A stretch of 64,000 nt of DNA from Hepsetus odoe (lineage: Eukaryota > Chordata > Actinopteri > Characiformes > Hepsetidae): the NCBI GenBank assembly GCA_017165825.1, contig CM029378.1, positions 16,574,871-16,638,870 of the forward strand, written 5' to 3'. Each line of letters opens with the position of its first letter. The first letter of the stretch is position 1. Below the pieces are notes generated by a model, which saw nothing but the letters and a program-made list of their open reading frames with translations, was not told the DNA's origin and ran no database searches. A program made the position numbers and the translations under genes. Below are positions 1 through 12,840 of this stretch, one piece after another.

Positions 1-1984
1 CGCAACACGTTCTAAGACACCGACAAACATCTTTACCATGTCAACTTTTAAGGTGTTTTTCTGTCCAAGAGCAACATTACAAATATTTCAGAAATGTTAT
101 GATGGAGAGAGCTCTTTGTGGTCTAAAGGAACTACATTTGAAGACGCTGGCATCAAATGCTTCCTCACACCAATGAGAATACGGATATAACTTCAGTGCT
201 ACATCAAAGCTAACACCATAAGGACTCCTTATTGCCTGATCAGTTGTCAGTGAGCAAGCTCACTAGCAAAACATTTAGAAAACCCTCCTTTAACAGTTAA
301 TAAAGCCTTAAAAGAAAAAACAGCAGCACCTGGATCTGACAAAAACATCATGTGTATGAAAAATAACAAATTGAAGGTGGGCTTTGGAGAACAATTTAAG
401 AGCTGCTTGTTTGTCCCCTCCCTATATGCAAGTAGCTTCTTTCTGCATAAACAGTTAGCTAGACCAACACAGCAGATAAACTGCACAAAGCTTGAACGAT
501 GGTAATTGTCCTGTGGCTTAGTGAAATAGTGAGGGTTTTTTTTTGGTTTGTCATCATTAGGTTGTTTATAAGTTCAAAGCACAACTGTTCTTAATCACAG
601 CATGGTCTGAAATACCCCAGCTTCTCAAAGGTTACAGTTCAGAATTTATTGTGACTTGTATTAAAGTCAATTTGCAATCAATTTCATATCCACTCTAAGA
701 CCAAATCAGTTCGTTTACACAAACAGATGTTTAATTTAGGTTTTTTTCTGTCTCTCCCCCCCCCCCCAGACTTTCACATGTGCTTTTACACTGGAGTGTG
801 TTGCTTAGTCTTTAACCATCACAAGTTCTTCCTTTTATAGTTTAATCGAAGACTTTCTCTATTGGAGCTTAAGCATTTACTGCAGCGAGTTTACTTCTTA
901 AATGTGTAATGATTAAGAGATACAATCCTATTTCTGAGCTTTTAGCTTCAAATAAAGCCAGCTGCCAGCTTAAAATAAAACAAACCATCCTGTGCATGCA
1001 CTGTGAATTAGCCCTCCTGACTAATAAGAAACAGCTGCAAAAACCAACTATCCAAATACTGGGTCGAATGTACATAATCTGCATTAATTTCTATGTAAAT
1101 ATCTTAAATGCATACACGCACAAGTAAACAAACATGCAAACACACCTCCTCCAACATAGGTTTTATTTATGTCAACCTCAAGGCTACAATCACCAGGATT
1201 TGTGGTGAACAGGAGTGTTTTCGCCATGTTACCCCTCTTTTGGCTGTAAATCAACACTATTAACAGTCTTTCAAAACATGGAAGAATGCAAATGGAGAGA
1301 ATCTTGTTCATAAAGGACTACTCCAGAACTTAAGTGATTCTGCAGTCACACAGTCACTTAATCTCCTCAAGAGTGGCCAACTTAATTCTAAACACAGTAC
1401 TTTTAAATGTTTAAATATATTAATACACAAAAACCAAGAAATTTCACTCTAGTTTGCTTGTATATGCTGAATTCCCCGCTGAAGATAGCAACTGTATCTC
1501 AAAGAAGTCTGCACAAGACATTTACACAAAAGGGCAAGAAACTTGATAGTTTAAATGTTTTTATGGTAAACAAATCGTTACTTGTCCACATACACTGGAT
1601 AAGTGTTAGCTAACTAACAGTCAGTAGAAAAACAGAAATGGGGGGGAGGGGGGGAATCAAGGCTTCTTAATGATTTATGGTGATCATTATCTGTTTGTCA
1701 AGTCTCAAAATCTGAGATGCCTTTCAAATATGGAGCCTCTTTCATCTTTATTCCTTAATAATAAAGCACTTTTAGTTTGTGTGCAATATATACACACACA
1801 AATGTTATACATGCACATGCAAAGATTAGTGTAATCGTTGTTCAGAAACAAACAGTACACTGCGTGTAACCCCTGCATGTGGTCATAAACAAATACAAAA
1901 ACATCTGCGAATGGTATGTCATCTGGCGTGTTACAGCTTCCACAAGGCTGATTTTTTCAGAATATGAACAGAACAAGGTGTTAC
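1..1984 (-). other. foxk2: FOXK2 intron 2 (partial)
   Basis: Non-coding DNA downstream of FOXK2 exon 2. It contains a 12-base C run near 756-767 and AT-rich sequence. I see no reading frame resembling the FOXK2 forkhead exon or any other gene. The remaining exons must lie beyond position 1. Confidence 0.7.
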
Positions 1985-3686
1985 CTGATTGTGCCCGTGG
2001 GAGAGGGCAGGGGACTCATCAAGTGGGCAATGTTGTCTGGAATGTTGATGGTCAGCGGTGATATTTGGGGCTGGACTGCCTTCACGGGGGACTCTGGAGC
2101 ATTCCTCCTGTCTTTCTTGCTGCTGGAAAGTGCAGTGAACGTGATCTTGATATTTGTGCTGGGGAAGCGGAACGTACACCTTTGAAGAGAGGAAAGGTTC
2201 ACAGGTCATTATTCAATTTTTCCAATGCATACAAAAAGATGTACAACAAGCACCATCACACTGTCATGTGCAATCAAAACCTGAAACACCAAGTGGTAAA
2301 TAAGAGTTAAAATAAGCTTATCTTGAATTACTGAGACATGATAGCTCAGACGTAAACAAGGCCCAGGCGTCCTGGTCAGCTGGTAACTAGAACCACAAGT
2401 GTCTGTGGTTTATATATGGACAGCAACACGACAAGCTTACATAAGAGATGTTCCTTTTTTATTAACACACCCAGATATAAATGTGAACCCCCGCTGAACA
2501 CTAAAGGCAGCAGCAACATTTAGTGCAACACTTTTGCTTCCTTCAACTCAAATGCAACTTCTAGGAGGAAATAAACCACTCGGCCTGCATTTCTGAAAAA
2601 AAGGCGGATGCTGAGGGTTTTCTCTCTTTTAGTGCAACATGCATTTGAAATCTTTTTTAAAAATGTGGCCTCCAGTCACCTCAAAACCTCAGGATGTCCA
2701 CAGCTTGGAGGAACCAAAACAAAAGCCCAAGGTCTATGCATCCATAGATCCATTCAAAGGAATTGCCCCAGAGTAAAAGGATGCACATGATGAGATTTTA
2801 AAAGCACATTTTATTCTGGTGTAATGGCTGATCGAGGAAGAGTGAGAAATTAGGGGCTGTATTACGTCAGTATAAGGAGCCTTTCTGCAGGCAGTGACCC
2901 AGCTTAGCTCGCAGGCCCTCTTCCTCTCACCAGAAAGAAACAACGGATTAAATCACCACACACACACTGCATTAACACACACACAGGAGCTGCATGAACC
3001 CAACACATGCTAGTCCGTGTCGCCGGCCCTGCGCACCCCCGAGCACATGAAGGGTTAAAGCACAGGATGTCGCTAACTCGCGCGGCTCAGACCCCTTTTT
3101 TTTTTTTTCCACGACGAAATTTCACGCTGCACAAAACCAAGAGTTAGGCCGCTGGAGCCCTGAGACGCACATGTGGCGTGTGCTCCACTTGGAAACACAG
3201 TTGTATTTAATAAACAAAGCTGGCGGGAGGAAAAGAAAAGCAGGTTAGCGTTAGCCGACATGCTAAGGGGATGAAGCGAGCCACACGAGACGGTTTCGGT
3301 TGTCACAACCAACACGTGCTGCCCGGCCAAACAAAACATTCACGGCGTTTCGACGCTCCGAGCCAGGAAAGTGTTATAAAAACGGGGTCTTACACTCGGG
3401 GGAGCTGGAGAGGAGGAGCCCCGCGTCTCTGAAACACGCCGTCCACGAACACCCCGTTCTTTCCGAGGCACCGCAGGTAGAAGTCCCCGCCGCCGGCGCC
3501 GTCCTCGCCCGCCGTGAAGATCTCCAGGTGCCGCCGGGAGATGAAGCTAGAGTGGCCCATGCTCACATCCACGGAGCCCTGGGAGGAGTTTCGGCCCACG
3601 GTCACCGAGCGCTTCTTCATCAGGTACTCGAACTCTCGGCCCTCTAGCCGGGCGACCGCAGAGCCCGACACCCCGCTCACCGCCAT
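1985..3686 (-). CDS. foxk2: FOXK2, 5' part (exons 1-2, FHA domain); gene continues off the left edge
   Basis: Forkhead box K transcription factor; the FHA domain binds phosphothreonine partners and the forkhead domain, not in this window, binds DNA in the nucleus. Exon 1 codes 3686-3394 and exon 2 codes 2179-1985. The join splits a Val codon (GT|G) at a GTAAG donor and an AAAG acceptor, and exon 2 ends at a GTAA donor. Exon 1 begins MAVSGVSGSAVARLEG and carries the FHA core (GRNSS, then SFISRRHLEIF, then KNGVFVDG). Exon 2 contains TFRFPSTNIKITF and PQISPLTINIP, the FOXK2-type sequence; FOXK1 differs there. The ATG at 3686 sits in a strong Kozak context (AAGATGG). An in-frame ATG at 3749 exists but is less likely. 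About 162 codons are present. No forkhead exon can be read in 1-1984, so the gene is incomplete here. Confidence 0.93.
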
Positions 3687-4060
3687 CTTTCTGATCCCAA
3701 CGGCTCCTGGCGTCGACGAGCCCTCGCGAAGTGGCCGCTGGAGGCTCAAGGTGATCTTGTGTGGGAGGAGGGGATGAATGTGTAAAAATTTGGCTGGGGG
3801 CAGTCGAATTGAAAAGATGGAGATTTAAAAAAAAAAAAGGCCCGTGGAGGATCACGCCAGCGGCTCCCGACCCACCGCCGCAACGGAGAGAAAGAGGACA
3901 GGAGCCCTGAGCCACCAAACAAACCGTGGGGGCGGGCACAGCAGGACGAACAGGGCGACGGGCCAATTAGGGACGGGGTGATGTAAGGGAGGAGGCCAAT
4001 CAGGGCTTGGAATCTGCATCGAAGGAGGGCGTGATAAGCTGGGGTTGGTTGCACGGTGGG
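3687..4060 (-). promoter_or_regulatory. foxk2: FOXK2 CpG-rich promoter and 5' UTR
   Basis: GC- and CpG-rich sequence runs from exon 1 (about 3390) to about 4060, in contrast to the AT-rich flanks. It includes two CCAAT boxes read on the plus strand (3963-3967 and 3996-4000, the second within CCAATCAG). NF-Y sites act in either orientation. The layout fits a TATA-less housekeeping promoter; the exact start site is not visible. Confidence 0.6.
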
Positions 4061-4299
4061 TTTGACACGCATGTAAATGGTGTGGTGGAGGAGACGGATT
4101 GGAGCCGTTCACTCTCACAATGTAAAGATCAGCGGGGGCATCCGCTGGAAAAACGTTTCTAAAATCACCGAGCACCGTGTCCCGGCACGTTCGGTCATGA
4201 TGCAGGGCGTGTGAGCGTTGCACGTTTTTAAGGCGCTGAAGTTGTGCAGCCAGTGCGGGGCTTGTCTTACAGTGAACACATGAAATCACGCTCCCACCA

Positions 4300-6365
4300 A
4301 ACTAACAGTCATCCAGAAACAGCAGGAACCTGGGCTCTCCTCAAAGCTTCTACAAAGCTCTTCAGCTCAACATCATGACATCATTCATTCACTCACTCTC
4401 TCAAGCATCCCTCCATCCACCAGTTCTTTCACCCATATAGTCATTCATTTAATCATCCAGCCATGCATTTGTGCATTTATATGAGCAGTGATGATTCTTG
4501 GTCAAATTTTTGATTTAATTACTTTTTAAAGTCTAAATATTTCCACAAACTGTACACTTAAATATAATTTTCATCAACTATTAATATTGCACACCTTCCT
4601 GTTTGCTTTTTTATGTAATAAGCTTAATGTATGAAATGCCCTCTTCTTCAGTGTTGCTACACTAGTTTGTAAACAGTAGTGATCCATTGCAATGAATCTT
4701 CTTTATTGTGGTTCAGTAGACCATTTAAGCATCATAACATATCTACCATGGTAGCACTGGTTTTGATTTACCAATGTTAGTATTAAATGATCGTTTTTCA
4801 GGTCTGAAGCAGGTGAAACCTGGTGTTGTTCTTTAATGCAGCTGTTTGTTTGTAAACATTAGTGATATAGAATATGGGCATGCCAGAGGGAGGGGAAAAA
4901 AAAAAACAGCCAATGAGGATGAGATGCCAATCAACTAACAAATGTCCACAGCAGATTTTACAACTGTGTTTAATTTGTCACATAAATTGTGTGTAGTTTC
5001 CCTGCAGAGCTCACAGTCCTAGCATACATTACATAATTATACATTGCGTAATATGTAATCACTTCTACATTTTACAATCACGACAAAAGCATGAAATAAG
5101 TTCAAATCAATAGAACAGCTTGAAAGAACAAAACTGAAAGGATTATGTAGAATGTTTACTATTCAAGCATAAATACACTGTAGGTTATGATTGGGCACTT
5201 TGGTAATCATTTTGTTGCGGAACTTTACAAATTTAACAAACCGTTAGAAGTAGGCGTTGGTGGAATAAAAGTATGACTACCTTCGTGTGCTAAAAGTCTG
5301 CTACTATTAGTGTTCAGTCTTTTGTGTACAGAAGGTCATAGATAGTAAGCATCGTTCATCCTTTTTGCAAAAACCCATCCTCCACACAGGTGGTGTTGGC
5401 CAACACATTAAGTGTCAAACAAGGGGAATGTTGCATGCATGATTACTGCACTACTATAGTTACCATAAAGAACACAGAATTTGTGTAATTATGTTACAAC
5501 TCGGAAAGTTCTATAGGTATTAAAGGTCACGTTCTAATTTGATAGGATACGCCCCTTTGTGTCATAGCTAAGAATGTTTTCTTCTGTGTTTCATGTCTTG
5601 AGCACATGTTGACTTTGTACATGCCAATACGATGTATTGTGCAGATATCAATTTGTCTCAGTTAAATAGATTTCTCCCAGCAAATGTGAGGAAAGAAAAA
5701 GAATATTGCACATACATGTAACATAAAATGCAAAAAAACATCTACATAGTACTTTCCCCTTGTACTAGTCTATACATGTTTAGTCTATGTAGTTACATAC
5801 GTTGTGTCTGGCATTGTGTGTTTTTAGTTGTAAAAGAAAACCTAACACTACTATATTTTTACATACATATTGTGAATGATGAATAAATGTACACTCATCA
5901 CTCCTCTTCGGTATTGACAGAGGCACTCCCTGCATTGGGTTAGGTGTTGTTAGTGGACTAAGATCCTTATAGCCAACTCTATACTTAAAAAAAACAAAAA
6001 AAAAAAAACAGCAATTTCCTTGGAAGACCTTTTTTTAAAAAAAAAAATCAACTGTTGTCAGTCCAAAAAATAAAGTATCCCTCTTCTCACTCCACTGGAC
6101 AAGTCGACTGTAGGTATCCGTCCATCTCTCTGCTTGGCCAGTCTTTTAGTTTGAGTAATAAAAAAAAAAAATGAACCAATGTAAGAGCAGAAAAGTGAGC
6201 TTACAGATCTCTAAGTCGTTCCTTTTCAATCAGGAGTCCCTAATATGGGTCGTCTCCTTAGCGACACTGGGTCATGAATGCCATGTACAGCAGGTTCACT
6301 GACATTCTGCAAAAATGGAGATGTCAGGAAGGAAAAAAATATTTAAATCCATATGAGATCTGTGC
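4300..6365 (-). other. WDR45B 3' UTR candidate and spacer before the FOXK2 promoter
   Basis: No coding sequence is seen. WDR45B ends at 6366 and is transcribed leftwards, so its 3' UTR lies here. A minus-strand AATAAA occurs at 4702-4707 (TTTATT on the plus strand). Short A runs occur at 5987-6009, 6037-6048 and 6160-6171. The extent of the UTR cannot be fixed from sequence alone. Confidence 0.4.
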
Positions 6366-7435
6366 TCAGATTTTCTCATCAGTCATTTCCAAAAACTGGG
6401 CATATACGTCCCTTGAACACTCCCCTTTTTGGTTGAACAGGAACTTGTAGTAGCTGCCATCAGCACAAATAGCTGCATGAGGGAAGGAAACAAGAGATCT
6501 GGTCAGCAAGTAAGCTCTGCAGCTATTTTCAAGTGGTCAAAAATTCTGTCACTATACAAGTAAATCACTGCTCTTTCATTCCATAACTACACCAGTAACA
6601 AAGTAAAACTGGAACTAGGTCAGATTTTTTTCTTCTTCCAGTGCCCTGGGCCTGGGTAAAGTTCTTGTATCACAAAAGTTCATACACAGATTCGATCACA
6701 CTTATCAAGACACTATTTAAATAAACACACTCTGCCGCACCTATGACTGCATTGGGCTCAGTTCCAAAGGCACAGACGCAGGGTGAACCAGACGGGACCT
6801 GGAACTTGGAGAAGCTCCATTTGGAGCTGAAATACTTGGGAAGGAAACTGGCTGAGGCCAAGCTGTAAAAGAGCAGAAGAGAAACATAGAAACATGGCTT
6901 ATCCAAATCATGCTTTTGTGGTTGGTAGGTAAATAAATAAATAAATAAATCTGGCAAATGAAACAAATAACTCTTGATTCACATTTGCATGCAATTTGCT
7001 TTATTCCTTTTCATTTGGGTTTTATGGCAAACCTTGATTGCTTGTTCCTTTTCGGGTCTTCTGCAGCAAATATGTGGACGGTACCATGGTCACTTGACAC
7101 ACAGATGAGAGAGGCATCCTGGTTGAAATTAATGCTGTAGGAGAACAATTATCAATGATACAAATTATTATACGCCTACAATTTGGCAGCAAATTTGGGG
7201 TCATGCTTTAAAACGCAGAACAGCAAAAACCAACCAATATATGTTTGCGGTTTGTGATCCTCGTCTTAATTCCTGAATCAGATGACCCGCTGAGGTGTCG
7301 AATATTCTGATCAGAGTGCCCTGAAAAAATAAAAACGAATTATCCAGATAATCTGAATTACCCAGATAAGCTACTGCATTTTTTAAATTGTGTGTGTGTG
7401 TGTGTGTGTGTAGTAATCTCTTCTTATGTGCTATA

Positions 7436-7470
<35 letters not shown>

Positions 7471-10400
7471 TTTTAAGTGTTTAATCTGTGTAAAACACAA
7501 AGATTAAGTGATTAAATTAGGGTAGCAAATAGAAAGAGAAAGCTGATTTAGTTAAATAAATATTGAATTCTTGGATCTCCTTTAGGCAGCACCGTAGCGC
7601 TGTTGCCTCACGGTGAGAAGGACTTGGGTTCGATTCCCACATGGGACGGTCCAGGTCCTTTCTGTTTGTAGTTTGCATGTTCTCTCTGTGTCTGTGTCAG
7701 TTTCCTCCCACCGTCGATAGACATGGACACGGGAGATGCTAAATTGCTCGTGGGTGTGTTTCTGTGTATCTGCCCAGCAATCAACTGGCAGCCTGTCCAG
7801 GATGTTTCCCAGCCTTTCATCCTGTGAGAGCTGGGATCAGCTCCAGCATCCTCCCACGACCCTAATTAGGACAAGTGGCTATGAAAATGAGTGAGTAGAT
7901 CTGATTTAGAACTCACTTTTTCAGAAGCAGTGGCTATCCGTGTCCCCTGGAGGTTGAGGGCAATACAGCACAGAGCTCCTTCATGAGCAGGAATGTCAAC
8001 TGGGGGCCTCTCTGTGTTAGCTAAGTCCACTATTTGCACGTGTCCAGAGTGGGTACTAGGAAATGCAAGCAAAGAGTTGTTGCTGTTCGGACAGAGAACG
8101 CAGAGTCCTGCAAGAAAATCATATGGGCGAACTGTATCAACAGCAGTGGAAAAAAAAAATGCATAAATAAATAAAAAAGTACAAATATTGAAACAATCAC
8201 AAAACTTTGTTAGACAAACATCATTATCATGAAAAAAAATGACCATAAAACAGCACTGTAAATTTAGATTACTACGTTCTTTAACCCCTGGATCCTGAGC
8301 GCAATCAAGATACACTTTGCATGAGTCCATTTTTTTTTCTTTTCACAAACATGACTTACCTTTGGGGTTGTAGCAGGTTTCAAATACATGAAGCTGGTGA
8401 GGGTTGTGTGTGAAAGTAAAGACTTTGATCATTGAGTCCAGGACCACCACAATTCTGGAACCATACACACAAACATTGTTTTTTGGACATTCAATTCAGT
8501 ATTTTTTACAACTATATAAATGCAGCAAACTATTGAAGATACATGTTGGTATTACCTCAGTTGGTACATTTTGTTATTAGATTATTTTCATACATTTTAT
8601 TTTATATAATCACTAGTGTGATTGATTTTGAACTAGTTTCATTCTTCTTTATCTGGGCTACTGTGTAAATGAGGATCATCCTCATTTTACACCCAATTTA
8701 AACTCTGTCAAGCTTAAAAAAACTAAACAACGATCTGAACATAGGACTCTCATAATGACAGCAGAGATATAGAGATATATGGAGATTTCTCTCCCTGCGA
8801 GAAATGTATGTAGTTAATTTGGGCCGATCATGTATTTGTACTTATAAAAACAAACAGAGATTTATCAATTTTGACATTACTCTTGTACTTTAGCAGACAT
8901 TGTTATTTGAAGTAAAAAAAAAAAGTTAATAGCTTATATAATAATGTGTGCCAATAAAGAAAATTTAATCTGAATTTCCTTTTTTAAAACATCACACAGA
9001 GCCACTGTAAATGGAAACTATTTCAGAGAGAAATAGGTAGACAATCTATGGAAAACAATCCATGGGCTTACAGTCCAACAGTTTTTATTGTATTCAATTA
9101 TGGACATTGCAACCTTGTTTCTATTTGTATTAACACCAAATGATGACACTAATTTTCATGTAAAATAAACCTTTTTGGCCCCAACAGAAAAAATAATTTC
9201 TGCCAATAATTCCTTCAAAAATGAAACATAAGTGAGAGATTAAACCTTCAAGTGGCACGCTGAGCAAAGATTTAGAAAATGACTAAAAAGCATGAAGTGA
9301 CTTTCAATACCTGTCTCGTCGTAGCTTAACAGCTTTAACTTCTGTTGAAAATTCAATCTCAATCACAGTCTTTTTCTTGAGGTCATCCCAAATCATCACT
9401 TGTAAAACATGGAAGAAATTACATGTTACTATAGCAGCTTCCAGTTCCAGTGGGAGAGACAACTTGTGTCAGCTATTTTGGACCAGCATGCAGAGCAGCA
9501 TGATCTGTTTTCACTCTTGTTTTAGCCATGATCACAAAACCAGCCACTGCAATCGGCAGGAATATCACTACAATGCTATTTACATTGTACAGATAAGAAC
9601 AGAGCATACCTTTATTAGGTGGGTACTTGGGTTTCTTGCCTCCGCCAACAAGAGCAAGGTAGTTGCATCTAAAAAGCATCTCAACATGACCAACCCCACC
9701 TTCGAGAAACTCTGAAAAACAATTGTGAAACCAACTCCACAGTTCAGTTTTTTGACACAGAGAGCCTAAGGCAAGACCCCATGTTGTAAACAACTACATC
9801 ATCTTCATTCTGTGGCAGTGGAAGATCGACAAAACAATCCATCAAACACACTTTTAAATAAATGCCTACGACCTAAATAACCAATTCCCTTTACTATAGC
9901 TCAGCGAGGATGCTGAGTGGGGGGACTTAGTACAAAAAAGCCACTTTGGAAAATCACATGTGCTGGGAGGCAACACTGAATAATGCACTTCCCCATAGAA
10001 CTTTTCTTCAACACTTTTTGAGGCTGAATCCCTTTTTTTGGAGCAATAAGCTACTCTGTGTGATGGTCAACCGCAGTCTACTGTCCCAAATAGTTTACGA
10101 TTAAATACAGATAAGATGCCTTCAGATGTCAGTGACTAATAAGCAGTAATTTTCAGAAAAAGGCAGGTCTCAAGCAGCAGTCACCTTGCTTTTCTTTTTC
10201 TTTAAGAGGATCTGTGTTGTACACCCTGAATCCGTTTTCCATTCCACATGCAAAGCAGCCTGAAAAGAGAAAATAAACCAGTGTTTTCATCTCTGTGATC
10301 TGGAGGACTTCTCAGCACAACACTGCTGTACAGGTGAACATCAGCCTGACAGCTGTGGACCCAACAACCACTTACACAGAGATTAGCACACCGTTTACAC

Positions 10401-10802
10401 CATGACTAACTAATAAAGTTTACTCGGGTCATCTTTACAAAACACTTATGCTATAAGCTGTCGTGTATTTTACACTAACTGGCCAAAACTCGTAACGGCT
10501 AGTGCGGCCAGACGGCAAGTAAACTTAGCAGAACTGCTGAGAGGACCGTGAAGCTACAATTTCATCATTACACATGTTTCTGAAGAAAACTTTGACTCTT
10601 TGAAACGGTACAAAGACAGATACTGAACAAAATGAAGTGAGCCGACCCCAGTTAGCAGGTCTAAGACGTTAGCAATGCCATCACGACAAAGCCTGCTAGT
10701 TAGCTTAGCGAGCCGAACAGCAGTAAACATCCTACCATGATCCTGATTAAATCCAGCGTAAAGAAGCCCGTTTCCGTGGGGGTTGGACGGCAGTAAATTC
10801 AT
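6366..10802 (-). CDS. wdr45b: WDR45B (WIPI3), complete 10-exon gene
   Basis: WD-repeat PROPPIN that binds PI3P/PI(3,5)P2 on membranes and acts in autophagy and lysosome function. Coding exons in transcript order: 10802-10736, 10259-10185, 9711-9610, 9398-9311, 8454-8360, 8107-7917, 7320-7235, 7134-7033, 6862-6741, 6472-6366. They sum to 1,035 bases, 344 codons plus TGA, the length of human WDR45B. All phases join cleanly. The protein starts MNLLPSNPHGNGLLYAGFNQ and ends QFLEMTDEKI. The phosphoinositide-binding motif is LRRG at about residues 224-227 (exon 7), the WIPI3/4 form of FRRG. The exon 7 donor (GTTGGT) is weak, but the frame supports it. Introns hold a SINE (7583-7893) and a GT/poly-A tract. 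The MRPL58/tRNA block starts upstream on the other strand. Confidence 0.96.
7389..7468. repeat. (GT)n followed by a 31-base A run
   Basis: A TG dinucleotide run at 7389-7411 is followed by an uninterrupted A run at about 7438-7468, in WDR45B intron 6. Ordinary microsatellite, possibly the old poly-A tail of a lost retroelement. Confidence 0.85.
7583..7893 (+). mobile_element. tRNA-derived SINE (family B) in WDR45B intron 6
   Basis: Pol III-type head with a B box (GGTTCGATTCC) near 7628, then the body shared with the copies at 30399-30668 and 18280-18512: TTTGCATGTTCTC, TTTCCTCCCACCGTC, GATGCTAAATTG. It ends in GACAAGTGGCTATGAAAATG. The sequence resembles otophysan HAmo-type SINEs; that family name is from memory and unchecked. 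Confidence 0.75.
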
Positions 10803-11298
10803 GGTGTGTATGTGTGTGTTGAAGCCCTAAGGTTGGTCAGAAGTTGCTTTTAACCGAAAGACACCATTCCTGTCGCTGTGAGAGTCTCTCTGCTGGTCGG
10901 TCAGGAACTCTGCGGCCCCCTCCCTTTCCTACAGATCAGGAATAATAATCAACCGGAGCAACGGATCGACACCTCGCATTCAACCGCGCTCCGTTAACTC
11001 CGATTTCTGTAGAAAGGTGTCCGGGGCGGGTAGTTATGATGGACTAATGTTTTCCCATTTTACTGAATCAAGCTGAGGTGACAGTTGAGGTGAATGGATG
11101 GCGTTTACGATCTTATCTCACTTCCAGATACAGACTAGCGTTAGTGTTTGGTAATACCTGCGATATAGGAACTTAAATCATTAAAGCATCCCCGTTTTAT
11201 ATTATATATACATATATATGCATATATATCAATAGATATAGCGAGAAATATAAAACGTGTGTATTAAAAGCATCACCGGTCCAGCGTTAGACGGCGCA
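10803..11298. other. WDR45B upstream region; no gene seen
   Basis: The 5' UTR/promoter zone of WDR45B lies here, followed by an AT-rich TATATA/CATATATATG patch near 11200-11245. No TATA box or other element can be assigned with confidence. Confidence 0.4.
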
Positions 11299-11371
11299 GC
11301 CCCAGTGGCCTAATGGATAAGGCACTGGCCTCCTAAGCCAGGGATTGTGGGTTCGAGTCCCATCTGGGGTG
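11299..11371 (+). tRNA. tRNA-Arg (anticodon CCT)
   Basis: 73-nt cloverleaf. Acceptor GCCCCAG pairs with CTGGGGT (a G-T pair at the end). A box GTGGCCTAATGG, anticodon stem CTGGC/GCCAG with loop CTCCTAA (CCT at 11332-11334), B box GGTTCGAGTCC. A T5 terminator lies at 11378-11382. It decodes AGG. Confidence 0.95.
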
Positions 11372-12583
11372 GTTGTGTTTTTGTAACACGCAGGCTACTC
11401 AAACATACAATAAAATTATATTGTTTTATAGTGATGAGACCATTCAACCTTTCACTAAAATGGAGCACGTCAAGAACAGAATATGCGGTGCGATTAAATG
11501 TGGTGAATTATGACTGCTGAGGATTTGCAGGTTTGGTGGATGTTGCTTTCTTCCCCATTTTCCACCCCACAGTTACCACTTCCCACTCTGCTACTGCACG
11601 CGTGTGTGACACCTGGCTATATTCAGATTGTGGTTGATTTGTGATCCATGTCCAAAATGTACACCTTCTGATTAGTGAATGCAGCAGCCTTTAAAGAGCA
11701 TCCGCTGATGCCCCAGGTCACGTGATACTGTTATTACTGTTGTTTGCTACTTACATACACAGTGTGATATTGTTACTGGACTATCACACATGGTGAGTTG
11801 TGATACTCAGTCCTGACTGCACTACTTCCCACCACTACCACAATGCTCACTGACTTTTCACTATTACACTGATTTGTACATTATGCAATATCATTTCTTT
11901 CTTATAGATGAAATCACTGGATCGTGACCTGTAATTTGTGTAAACACTGTATGTTGTACTGGGGTGACACCAACAACAAGACATACATTCTTTGTGTGTG
12001 TAACAGACTTGGTCTAAGATCTGACACTCACACAGCTTGTATGATCTCGTTAGAAATATGTTGCCAACACACCTGCAGTTTTCACAAAGCAATATATAAT
12101 CAAAGTAACACATTTCAAGTGTTCAAGTGACTAGTTTCCTGTTCATGATAGTGGTCCCACACAATTCTATGATCCATCTGGATTAAAGCTACAAGAGTTG
12201 GACAAAATAACAGAAGCAGCAACATGTAACTTTAATAATTATTTATTAACTTTTAATAGCATATTAAATATGATTAAATAGACTGGAAACACCCACGCGC
12301 GGTTGAAATGTTATAGAAAATCTTATTAGCGGTTGTGATTTGAACTGATGTCCTATAATAAAAACTTTAATGTTAACATTACTACTATTAAACTTCTACT
12401 TAACGTAACTGACACAGCATTTGGAAAGACCAGGCAAATTTCACTACATGTAGAACTAATTATATGACAAATAACTCTTTTTAATCTGGCATTTAATAAC
12501 GAAACAAACGTTGACGTCATAATCGATGGACGTATTAATCAACTGAATCTCTTAAGCGCATAAAGAGAGTCTTGGAGCCATGA
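11372..12583. other. Intergenic stretch between tRNA-Arg and tRNA-Gln; nothing identified
   Basis: AT-rich sequence with only short, unconserved reading frames. I see no repeat family or RNA structure that I can support. Confidence 0.5.
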
Positions 12584-12655
12584 GGTTCCATGGTGTAATG
12601 GTTAGCACTCTGGACTCTGAATCCAGCGATCCGAGTTCAAATCTCGGTGGAACCT
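12584..12655 (+). tRNA. tRNA-Gln (anticodon CTG)
   Basis: 72-nt cloverleaf. Acceptor GGTTCCA pairs with TGGAACC, anticodon stem CTGGA/TCCAG with loop CTCTGAA (CTG at 12617-12619), T arm GAGTTCAAATC. The nearest TTTT is about 44 nt downstream (near 12699), a distant terminator. It lies 176 bp upstream of the MRPL58 start codon. Confidence 0.95.
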
Positions 12656-12807
12656 TCCTATTGCCGAAGAAAGAGCTCCCAAAGAAAATTCGCGGACATT
12701 TTCCCCCCTTTAAACAAAAGACAAATCCCGCGTGCGAGAAACGTTGAATCTTTGATGAGTCTTTAATGAAGCTCATCGCTTCGACGAATGTTTACATCGT
12801 CGCCGGA

Positions 12808-12840
12808 AGTCTCTGCCATATTGGAGCAATATGGCGGCCC
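12808..12840 (+). promoter_or_regulatory. mrpl58: YY1-like motifs at the MRPL58 start
   Basis: GCCATATTGG (near 12815) and ATGGCGGCC (12831-12839) are opposed YY1-like cores (GCCATNTT / AANATGGC) overlapping the 5' UTR and start codon. This arrangement is common at TATA-less ribosomal and mitochondrial protein promoters. Motif match only. Confidence 0.4.

Noticed and set aside
3390..4289. Several overlapping open frames in the GC-rich FOXK2 promoter on both strands
   Set aside because: They arise from stop-poor CpG-rich sequence. Only the FHA-encoding frame has conserved protein character.
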